Source: Planctomycetota bacterium (GTDB lineage: Bacteria; Planctomycetota; Phycisphaerae; WQYP01). Taken from it: a stretch of DNA of 14,337 bases. Position numbers and translations under genes: made by a program. The notes beneath the pieces were generated by a model that was not told the origin of the DNA, made no database searches, and worked only from the letters and a program-made list of their open reading frames with translations. The stretch is from positions 1 to 14,337 of the forward strand of contig JAJZCT010000017.1 of NCBI GenBank assembly GCA_021828925.1, read 5' to 3'. Within the stretch, counting starts at the first letter, position 1; each line of letters opens with the position of its first letter. Below, piece after piece: positions 1 through 6,210 of the stretch.

Positions 1-171
1 TCCAATGGGGGAATATTCGACCTAAGCAAATCTGCGACAATTGACCGACCGGCCGGAAATGCGCGAGAAAAATTGGTATTCCGACTGAACTGCTCTGCCA
101 GCCGCAGCGGATACGGAGCCTCTTTGGAAATCCATCCTGTGGAGGAAACATCGACCGAGCATGGGTTGTGA
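1..171 (+). CDS. 3' end of an unidentified CDS (56 residues)
   Basis: Frame 1 is open from the first base to a TGA at 169-171, while the other two forward frames close within about 45 bases. The 56 residues end in a stretch alternating hydrophobic and polar residues (KLVFRLNCSAS, then GYGASLEIHPVEE), which would suit the last strands of a beta-sandwich domain, as found at the C-terminus of many secreted carbohydrate-active enzymes. This is only an impression of shape; I do not recognise the family. The first regulated promoter begins 79 bases after the stop, so this gene belongs to an earlier transcription unit. It could also be chance open frame, because 171 bases is short. Confidence 0.45.
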   Translation, partial: SNGGIFDLSKSATIDRPAGNAREKLVFRLNCSASRSGYGASLEIHPVEETSTEHGL

Positions 172-249
172 ACCTGAATATGGCGGTGGACAGAAGGCTG
201 GGGCTGGTGATCGCAAATCTGTCGCGGCTTCAAAGGTGTTTATGGCACC

Positions 250-314
250 TGATAAAAAGTGGTACACGTTTGATGAAAAGTGGGACTTCTATTGCCATGG
301 CAGAAGTGTATAGT
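250..314 (+). promoter_or_regulatory. Activator-type promoter P1 (tandem 16-bp boxes plus -10)
   Basis: Box A is TGATAAAAAGTGGTAC (250-265) and box B is TGATGAAAAGTGGGAC (271-286), direct repeats with a 21-bp period, so both lie on the same face of the helix. A -10-like TATAGT (309-314) follows box B after exactly 22 bases. The -35 position (about 286-291, CTTCTA) is a poor sigma-70 match and abuts box B, as expected for an activator that contacts RNA polymerase. The same layout recurs at 3056, 6007 and 8201. Transcription would start near 321 and read into pseudopilin 1. About 45 bases after the -10 the leader has GCGAGGAA (359-366), also shared by P3 and P4. Confidence 0.82.
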
Positions 315-455
315 AAGCATTAACAGATTTATGTCAGGGCCGCTGAGTCGCGGTTCCGGCGAGGAAAATGAAAAGTTATTGGTCAGGGCACCGTCGGTTC
401 GGTGGTGCGGTATTTTGGGTCTCGATATCTGGCGACAGCCGGAAAGGGTAGTTTT

Positions 456-1514
456 ATGACAAGTCAGAGGTCGCATGCAAAGTATCGTGTGTGGCACGGC
501 ACTGTCCGAAGAACGGTAATCAGTTCCGCCGGACGTATTCGCTCCGCGGGTGGATTTACTCTCATTGAATTGCTGGTGGTTATTTCCATTATCGCGTTGC
601 TGATCAGCCTGCTATTGCCGGCATTGGCCAGGGCGAAGTATGTGGCCGAGCAGGTTGTCTGCTCCTCAAATCTTCGGCAATTGGGCATCGCGATGCATGA
701 ATATGCCAATGAATATGGTAATTATCCGGTCAACGCTGGATCCATGTACCCCATGGGGGGATTCAGGTATCCCAGTCCCGGATATCTTATTCCGGCCTGG
801 GGATTGTCGTTGCTGTATTGCAGTGCGAACGATTTTGGCGTGGCACCCAATGGCAAGCAAATGGAGCCTTCGACCATTCGTCCGGGCATTCTCACTCCCA
901 ATGCGAAGGGCGTGGCCTTGCTTTTTTCCACCCAGCCGGGTGTTATCAGCGAGCCGAACCAGATTATTTCCTCCGGTCCTCACTCCTTTTACGTTCCGTC
1001 AACCGGCCTGCTGAAGCAGTGGAATTTTTCGTCGGGATATTGTTACTGGGTGGATCGCGGAACCGGTGGCGACACACCCGGATCGATTCCGAATTCCAGC
1101 ATCGTTTCAAAAACGCCGGAAGGATATAGTGCGGCTTTTGACTTGTCGAACATTCTGCAGAGTCGAGGTGCCCCCATCAGTCCATTGGAGGATTTGACCA
1201 AGTGGCAGTACTTCAATACCAACACGTCGCATATGCCCGCGGAAAATGTTACCGCGGGTCCCGGCACTCTTTTGGCATCCGATATCGCGCTGATGACTGA
1301 TCCAACCGGAACGATGGGAGCCATGGGGGATTGGGGTCCCGCTGGAGGACCATTGTCCGGATTGGCTCCATTTTCCAATCACGTCGACACGCCGAATAAC
1401 AACTATCTGCCCGATGGTGTCCATGATCTGTACAACGATGGATCTGTAGCCTGGGTTGGAAAGGGGAAGATGAAAGTGCATTACTTCAACGGTCATAATT
1501 ACTATGCCTGGTAA
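456..1514 (+). CDS. Large pseudopilin-like protein 1 (prepilin N-terminus, DG-motif C-terminus)
   Basis: The product (352 residues) has a class III prepilin signal: a 33-residue basic leader ending in Gly33, then [24 protein letters not shown], with the conserved Glu at +5 (Glu38). A prepilin peptidase would cut after Gly33, leaving a hydrophobic helix that anchors the protein in the inner membrane or a pseudopilus. The globular part is far longer than classic GspG. It carries [32 protein letters not shown] and, near the end, [14 protein letters not shown] (308-321) followed by YNDGSV, resembling the H-X-DG C-termini of planctomycete pilin-like proteins, and it finishes in YYAW. The ATG at 456 is chosen because GGAAAGGG lies just upstream; a GTG at 402 in the same frame lacks this. 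It is first in its unit, followed by an esterase 121 bases later. Paralogues lie at 3255 and 8416. The exact role is unknown. Confidence 0.88.
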   Translation: MTSQRSHAKYRVWHGTVRRTVISSAGRIRSAGGFTLIELLVVISIIALLISLLLPALARAKYVAEQVVCSSNLRQLGIAMHEYANEYGNYPVNAGSMYPMGGFRYPSPGYLIPAWGLSLLYCSANDFGVAPNGKQMEPSTIRPGILTPNAKGVALLFSTQPGVISEPNQIISSGPHSFYVPSTGLLKQWNFSSGYCYWVDRGTGGDTPGSIPNSSIVSKTPEGYSAAFDLSNILQSRGAPISPLEDLTKWQYFNTNTSHMPAENVTAGPGTLLASDIALMTDPTGTMGAMGDWGPAGGPLSGLAPFSNHVDTPNNNYLPDGVHDLYNDGSVAWVGKGKMKVHYFNGHNYYAW

Positions 1515-1546
1515 TGCAAAACGCAGTGCATTCAGTGAGCAGACAT

Positions 1547-1580
1547 CCCCTTCGCATCAACGCGCAGGGGAGTTTGTTTT
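1547..1580 (+). terminator. Possible intrinsic terminator or attenuator between pseudopilin 1 and the esterase
   Basis: CCCCT (1547-1551) pairs with AGGGG (1566-1570). After one mismatch, CGC (1553-1555) pairs with GCG (1562-1564) around a six-base loop. A T-rich tail, AGTTTGTTTT (1571-1580), follows directly. The hairpin lies 33 bases after the pseudopilin stop and 56 bases before the esterase start. It could end most transcripts after the pilin gene and let a minority continue, giving more pilin than hydrolase. The stem is short and the T tract is interrupted by a G, so a leaky terminator is more likely than a strong one. The other pilin-hydrolase junctions lack an equivalent. Confidence 0.42.
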
Positions 1581-1635
1581 CACATTCTCGTAGACAAGCA
1601 CGTTTCTCACATTCGACGGAAGAAGGAAGCCGCCT

Positions 1636-2643
1636 TTGCATAGATTCGTCAGCATCTTGCCGCGCTCCAATGACGTTTTGCAATTTGTGCGATCACAGGC
1701 GAAGTGGTTCTCGGGTGCTTTCATTATGATGCTGGTCACGGCAACCTCAGCCGCCGCACCGCGCGTGATTTCCGTATGGCCCGGATTGCATGTCACGCCG
1801 GCACAACGGGCGGGACACAGCTTCATGAAAAAGCACAAAGGGCGTATTATCCTGCATCCGGTTCTCTGGCCTACGCTGACGCTTTTTCCCGCCCCCGAAG
1901 AAAAGGCCGATGGATGTGCAATTGTTATTTGCGCTGGCGGTGGTTATGGCGTTGAAGCGATTTCCCTGGAAGGTTATCGCGTGGCCCGCTGGTTCAATAA
2001 GGTGGGGGTAAGCTGCTATGTGCTCAAATATCGCCTGCCTCAGCAGGGCCTGCCCGCCAGTGGCGTACCTTGGCCGCTGCAGGACGTGCGGCGTGCGGTG
2101 CAGATTATCCGTGCCCACGCGCAGCGATGGCATATTGATTCACATCGCCTGGGTGTAATGGGATTTTCAGCCGGAGGATCACTGGCAACTTTGGCCGGCG
2201 TGCACTGGCGACCGGGTAATCCCAATGCCCGGGATCCGCTCAACCGATTCAGCACACGGCCGGATTTTCTCGTTCTGGGTTACCCCACCACATCCATGAT
2301 GCCGGGAATTGCCAATCGAGGCACACGGCATAACCTTCTGGGCCGTCATGCGCCGCTGGATGTTGAAGAATATTTCTCCGGAGAGCTTAATGTTACGCCG
2401 CTGACGCCGCCCGCTTTTATTTTTTACGCTCATGATGACCGCACCGTCAACCATCAGAACGAAAAGCGCTTTTACGCGGCCCTGCGGCGCAACAATGTGC
2501 CGGCCAAGCTCGTGGAATTTAAGCACGGCAAGCACGGCTTTGGTCTCGGTGCGGTTGGTACCGACAGCACCCAATGGCCGGAGGATTGTGTTCGATGGCT
2601 GAGGAAAATGAAACTTATTCCGCAATCCGACCTCCAGCGATAA
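1636..2643 (+). CDS. Exported alpha/beta-hydrolase esterase (acetylxylan or feruloyl esterase-like)
   Basis: This 335-residue protein has the alpha/beta-hydrolase layout. An oxyanion-hole segment CAGGGYG (99-105) is followed by the nucleophile elbow GFSAGG, with Ser178. An acid lies in AHDDRTV (Asp268 fits the usual spacing, Asp267 is adjacent), and the catalytic His300 is in GKHGFG. The order and spacing match the Aes/BD-FAE-like esterases that remove acetyl or feruloyl groups from hemicellulose and are often mislabelled as xylanases. The TTG start is chosen because AGAAGGAAG lies six bases upstream. It gives a signal peptide with a long basic n-region, a hydrophobic stretch (about 25-38) and a likely Ala-rich cleavage site near 40, so the enzyme should act outside the cytoplasm. 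A GTG at 1687 would give a more typical short signal peptide but has no ribosome-binding site. It shares promoter P1 with pseudopilin 1. Substrate is inferred from context. Confidence 0.85.
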   Translation: MHRFVSILPRSNDVLQFVRSQAKWFSGAFIMMLVTATSAAAPRVISVWPGLHVTPAQRAGHSFMKKHKGRIILHPVLWPTLTLFPAPEEKADGCAIVICAGGGYGVEAISLEGYRVARWFNKVGVSCYVLKYRLPQQGLPASGVPWPLQDVRRAVQIIRAHAQRWHIDSHRLGVMGFSAGGSLATLAGVHWRPGNPNARDPLNRFSTRPDFLVLGYPTTSMMPGIANRGTRHNLLGRHAPLDVEEYFSGELNVTPLTPPAFIFYAHDDRTVNHQNEKRFYAALRRNNVPAKLVEFKHGKHGFGLGAVGTDSTQWPEDCVRWLRKMKLIPQSDLQR

Positions 2644-3055
2644 CAATGACGGGTATTGGCGTTCGGCCCGGCTCAAACGCCGGCAATGTGCGCGGCCATG
2701 CATTTGTCCAACGGTGCCAATTCGTATACGGCTCGATGCCGCCTGCAACGCAAAAAATTCTGTAAGAATATCCGCACTCGGTGACCCCGCGGACGCGGGT
2801 TATTCCCGGATTCCATGCAGATGTACAGATGGCTGAAAGTGTCAGCGTCTGGATTGTGCCGCAACGGAACTGGCGCCGTCCCCGGCCCCGGGGAGATTCC
2901 GGATTGCGATTCAGAATGGGTGTCCCCGAATGATATGTGCGAGAACAAAAGATCGGACAAAGAGTCATGTCATCGGCGGTGTGGTGTCACACCGGATTGC
3001 CGCATGAATGCCATGCGACCGCCGCCCGTTGATCTGATTGATGTGTCCTCGGTTG
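2644..3055. other. Gene-free stretch between the esterase and promoter P2
   Basis: I see no convincing gene here. Short open frames exist in several directions but lack ribosome-binding sites and recognisable protein sequence. Two GC-rich stem-loops can be drawn: CCCGC/GCGGG with a four-base loop (2786-2799), followed by the weakly T-rich TTATT, and CCCCG/CGGGG (2880-2893) with no T tract. The first could be a weak terminator for the esterase unit. The stretch ends directly at the first box of P2. Confidence 0.5.
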
Positions 3056-3120
3056 TTATAAAAAGTGGTACAGCTTTGATAAAAATTGGAACTTCACACG
3101 CGGCGGGAAATGTGTATGGT
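3056..3120 (+). promoter_or_regulatory. Activator-type promoter P2 (tandem 16-bp boxes plus -10)
   Basis: Box A is TTATAAAAAGTGGTAC (3056-3071) and box B is TGATAAAAATTGGAAC (3077-3092), again with a 21-bp period. TATGGT (3115-3120) follows box B after 22 bases, the same distance as at P1, P3 and P4. The would-be -35 is CTTCAC, so activation is expected to depend on a bound protein. The promoter lies about 135 bases before pseudopilin 2. A related but imperfect leader motif, GCAAGAAG, sits at 3166-3173, at the same distance from the -10 as GCGAGGAA in P1. Confidence 0.82.
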
Positions 3121-3254
3121 TGCTTATATCGGATCGCGGATGCTCGCCAACAATATCCCGTCCGTGCAAGAAGATTGACAAGCTGAAGCTGAACGGCGCT
3201 GGATGCTGCAATCAGTGAACTCAAATGGTATCGAATGTTCGAAAGGAGGACATG

Positions 3255-4280
3255 ATGAAAAGTTGTGTTGTCAATGTATTGTCAGGTTCCAGGTGCTCCG
3301 GGCCGCAGGAAAAAGTGGGACAAATGACGATCATGCGATCACTGGGTGTGTTGAGGATGCCGGCGGCGGGGTTTACGTTAATTGAACTCCTGGTGGTGAT
3401 TTCGATTATCGCGGTACTCATTGCGTTGCTGCTGCCCGCTCTGGCCAAAGCAAAAAGTGTGGCTCAGCAGATTGTCTGCGCATCGAATCTCAGAGAGATG
3501 GGCATTGCCATTCAGGAATATTCAAATGAATATCAGGCTTATCCGCCGACAAATGATAATATGTTGCCTTTCGGCGGATTTCGCGCCAGCGATGCCACAA
3601 ACGGAGTGGCGCAATGGGGATGGTCTCTGCTTTATAACGGATCGTTTGGCGTTGTAAATCAAAAAATGGTTAACGTCCGACCGGGAATTCTCACACCTGA
3701 TGCCAAGGGCATCTCCATGCTCTTTTCCACGGAGCCAGGGCTGAAGTTTACCGAACGAAATCAGTTGGACCCGACATCCAAATATTTTAATGCATCCACG
3801 GGCCTTTGTGATTATTGGGCATGGTATTCAGGCTATTGCTACTGGGTGGATCGTGGCACAGGCATGTCCCCCGGCGCAACACTTCCGGATGGTTACAGCA
3901 TGGCTTACGATATGAGATCGATTGAACTTAAAGGCGTCAGAGATCCGAACTACCGCAGTTGGGAGTTTTTTAACAACCACAGCACCGTACACATGCCGGC
4001 GGAAAATCCTCAATCGAACCCCGGCGCTCTTTTGGCGTCGGACATTGCCATTATGACCGATCCATCCGGCACCATGGGCGCTTCCGTGCAGGCTCCAAAC
4101 ACGCTGGGTTCATCGTATGTGCCGGCGTGCAATCATGTCGACACACCGAATAATAATTACCTGCCGGATGGGGAACATGAACTCTACAATGACGGTTCGG
4201 TCTCGTTCGTTCCGATGGCCAAAATAAAGGTGCGAACCCTTGAGGCCACATTGAGTAAAAGTTTCTATTTTGCCTGGTAA
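3255..4280 (+). CDS. Large pseudopilin-like protein 2
   Basis: The product (341 residues from this start) has a prepilin cleavage site at Gly39 followed by [24 protein letters not shown], with Glu44 at +5. The leader is unusually long (39 residues) and includes two Cys. The body shares with pseudopilin 3 the segments [34 protein letters not shown] and [13 protein letters not shown], and with both paralogues [20 protein letters not shown] and a terminal FYFAW. It is closer to pseudopilin 3 than to pseudopilin 1. A strong ribosome-binding site (AGGAGG, 3244-3249) precedes two adjacent ATGs at 3252 and 3255; the second has the better spacing. An ATG at 3225 is less likely. The SGNH hydrolase gene starts 50 bases after the stop, so the two are probably co-transcribed from P2. 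Function beyond a pilus-like or secretion role cannot be read from the sequence. Confidence 0.88.
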   Translation: MKSCVVNVLSGSRCSGPQEKVGQMTIMRSLGVLRMPAAGFTLIELLVVISIIAVLIALLLPALAKAKSVAQQIVCASNLREMGIAIQEYSNEYQAYPPTNDNMLPFGGFRASDATNGVAQWGWSLLYNGSFGVVNQKMVNVRPGILTPDAKGISMLFSTEPGLKFTERNQLDPTSKYFNASTGLCDYWAWYSGYCYWVDRGTGMSPGATLPDGYSMAYDMRSIELKGVRDPNYRSWEFFNNHSTVHMPAENPQSNPGALLASDIAIMTDPSGTMGASVQAPNTLGSSYVPACNHVDTPNNNYLPDGEHELYNDGSVSFVPMAKIKVRTLEATLSKSFYFAW

Positions 4281-4330
4281 TGCGTTAGCTTTTTAGTAAA
4301 TGCTTTAACTTCATCAAACAGGAGTCGCTG

Positions 4331-5755
4331 ATGACCCGTATCTCCGGTTTTGTCATGTTCATGCTGTTGGTTCTAGGTGCCGGCCAAATGGCGACGGCGG
4401 CCGATCCGTTTTTTCTGAAAAACGGCGATCGCGTCTGCTTTTACGGTTACAGCATTACCGCCCAGCGGTACTACACCACCGATGTGGAAACCTACGTGTT
4501 GACGCACTATCCAAAACTCAAAGTTAAATTTGTCAATTCCGGAATAGGTGGAGACCGCGTAACCGGCGGTTGGGCGGGGCCGATTGATCAGCGGCTTAAA
4601 CGGGATGTGTTTCCGTTCAAACCCGATGTCATTGTCTATCTGCTGGGCCAGAACGACGCCGGCTACAGACCCTATTCCAAACGATTATTTGATATTTATC
4701 GCCGCGGTTTAAAGCACATTTTGCATTCCCTGAAATCTCATCTGCCTAATGCACGCATTGTGATGATCAACTCCACGCCGTGGGATGATTTTTCCCATCC
4801 CCCAGGCTTCATGCTCGACCGGAAGGCCAAAGGCAGCTACAACAATGTGTTGATTCGCTACGGTCAATATAATCGGCAACTCGCCAAGCGTGATCATCTC
4901 TTTCTGGTGGATTTTAATGCGCCGCTGGTGGCGGTGCTCAAAAAGGCGGTAAAAATAAATCTGAAACTCGCCCGGATGATCATTCCGGGACGCATTCACC
5001 CGTGTGCGGCCGGTCATCTGGTTATGGCGCAAACGCTTCTTAAGGCGTGGGGGGCACCGGCGATCGTAACATCGGTGCGTATTAACGCCGAGGACCGCCA
5101 TGTTGGAAAATCAGCCAATACCACAGTAAACGGCGTTACTGATACCAACGGCACGCTTTCCTGGCGGCAGGTGGACGGATCCCTGCCGATGCCGATTATG
5201 TCGTTGCATGACAAATGGCCGCTCTTTGCGCCGCAGAGGTTGTGGCCGGCCCGAAGCCCGAATTTTCAGTACACCAATCCCGTCACAGCCATGGTGATCA
5301 AGGCCAGTGGTTTCTACCATGCCTTGGATCGTGAGATCCTGAAGGTCACGCACTTAAGCGCTGCCGCATATCAATTGCGGATTGACGGCCAAACGGTTGG
5401 AACCTTCAGCAGAGCTGAACTGGCGCACGGTGTCAATCTGGCCCGGTATGTAACACCCATGATGGAGCAGGCTTATCGGGTTTTGGCACTGGCATGGCAA
5501 CGTACCGAAGTGCGATTTGCGGGCTGGCAGCAGGTTCAACTTCCAATGGCGAACATTTTTCATCGTCCGACATTCTTCCATGCGCCGCGCGGCCCGATAT
5601 TCCCGGTAGATACCGAATCAAATCCGGCGGCGCGCCGGGCGGTGGATAAAATTATGCGTGGCTTCTCCTCTTTGCAGCATGTGGTAGCCAAGGCGGAGCG
5701 GCAGGCCGCGCAAGCTGTACCGCACGAATATACATTGGTTCCAATTGGCCAATAA
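4331..5755 (+). CDS. Exported SGNH/GDSL-type hydrolase with altered catalytic motifs
   Basis: This 474-residue protein begins with a Sec signal peptide (cleavage near ATAA/DP, residue 24). Residues about 27-247 form an SGNH hydrolase domain of the planctomycete type. Block I reads FYGYSIT (Ser41 present, but the usual GDS is GYS), block II is GIGGDRVTGG (71-80), and block III is LGQND (Asn108). Block V reads GRIHP (His223 present, but the usual Asp of DxxH is Gly220). The nucleophile, oxyanion residues and His therefore remain, while two Asp positions are lost. Family members act as carbohydrate or lipid esterases. The C-terminal 225 residues are a separate region I do not recognise, with a helical Ala-rich tail near 436-464. 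The start has AGGAG six bases upstream. It follows pseudopilin 2 by 50 bases and probably shares P2. It may be an esterase with modified chemistry or a binding protein. Confidence 0.8.
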   Translation: MTRISGFVMFMLLVLGAGQMATAADPFFLKNGDRVCFYGYSITAQRYYTTDVETYVLTHYPKLKVKFVNSGIGGDRVTGGWAGPIDQRLKRDVFPFKPDVIVYLLGQNDAGYRPYSKRLFDIYRRGLKHILHSLKSHLPNARIVMINSTPWDDFSHPPGFMLDRKAKGSYNNVLIRYGQYNRQLAKRDHLFLVDFNAPLVAVLKKAVKINLKLARMIIPGRIHPCAAGHLVMAQTLLKAWGAPAIVTSVRINAEDRHVGKSANTTVNGVTDTNGTLSWRQVDGSLPMPIMSLHDKWPLFAPQRLWPARSPNFQYTNPVTAMVIKASGFYHALDREILKVTHLSAAAYQLRIDGQTVGTFSRAELAHGVNLARYVTPMMEQAYRVLALAWQRTEVRFAGWQQVQLPMANIFHRPTFFHAPRGPIFPVDTESNPAARRAVDKIMRGFSSLQHVVAKAERQAAQAVPHEYTLVPIGQ

Positions 5756-5814
5756 TCGAAATCAACCACAAAATCAGGTAGTTGGCTGCATCAAGCCAGA
5801 TAGTTTTCCGGCCT

Positions 5815-5865
5815 GGCAACTTGTTTATGTTGCCAATGTTTGCCCGGGGCTGTGTAAACATTGGC
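5815..5865. repeat. Overlapping inverted repeats between the SGNH gene and promoter P3
   Basis: GGCAAC (5815-5820) pairs with GTTGCC (5829-5834) around an eight-base loop. Overlapping it, GCCAATGTTT (5832-5841) pairs perfectly over ten bases with AAACATTGGC (5856-5865). The two stems share 5832-5834, so in RNA they would compete. No T tract follows, so this is not a standard intrinsic terminator. It could be RNA structure at the 3' end of the unit 2 transcript or a protein-binding dyad upstream of P3. The rest of 5756-6006 shows no gene or other clear signal. Confidence 0.45.
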
Positions 5866-6006
5866 CAAACCAAACCGCTGTCATGGTTCGTCTCCAACTG
5901 GCACCCGGTGCCGGAATACGCAACACGAGTTTCATGAAGAACAGTACCCCCGAATGGAACGATCCCCGATCGCTTGGAGATTATTTCCCGAAAGCGTATG
6001 GATATT

Positions 6007-6071
6007 TGATACAAATTGGTACAAAAATGATAAAAAATGGCTCTTCCGCTTCCGCCGGGTTGTGCCATACT
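6007..6071 (+). promoter_or_regulatory. Activator-type promoter P3 (tandem 16-bp boxes plus -10)
   Basis: Box A is TGATACAAATTGGTAC (6007-6022) and box B is TGATAAAAAATGGCTC (6028-6043), with the 21-bp period. CATACT (6066-6071) sits 22 bases after box B. This is the most diverged copy, especially at the end of box B and in the -10, so binding may be weaker. It precedes the PEP-CTERM gene by about 140 bases, and its leader contains GCGAGGAA (6106-6113). That the layout is kept where the downstream gene is not a pilin argues that the element is a regulatory site and not a by-product of pilin gene duplication. Confidence 0.72.
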
Positions 6072-6210
6072 TTACATCTGCACAAGTAATGCAGTGTTTA
6101 TTTTTGCGAGGAAGTGTTAACCATGCTGCGGCCGTGTAAGCAGCGGACCTCTTCCTGGAACTTCTGAACGTGGATATGTCTATTATCGGTTCTTTTAAGG
6201 AGTAAGAGAA

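Noticed and set aside
64..79. Single box-like sequence CGAGAAAAATTGGTAT
   Set aside because: It lies inside the partial upstream CDS, has no partner 21 bp away on either side and no -10 at the right distance.
260..275. Sigma-54 promoter in the TGGTAC-N5-TTGAT part of the repeats
   Set aside because: The essential GC of the -12 element is missing in every copy, the spacing changes by one base at P4, and a -10-like hexamer lies at a fixed distance downstream, which fits sigma-70 plus activator better.
2815..3186. 123-residue + strand frame before pseudopilin 2
   Set aside because: It runs through promoter P2 and has no ribosome-binding site or recognisable sequence.
3307..3321. Single box-like sequence AGGAAAAAGTGGGAC inside pseudopilin 2
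   Set aside because: It has no second copy at a 21-bp distance and lies within a coding region, so it is probably chance.
5745..6089. 114-residue + strand frame after the SGNH gene
   Set aside because: It would overlap promoter P3 completely, overlaps the end of the SGNH gene and has no protein family character.
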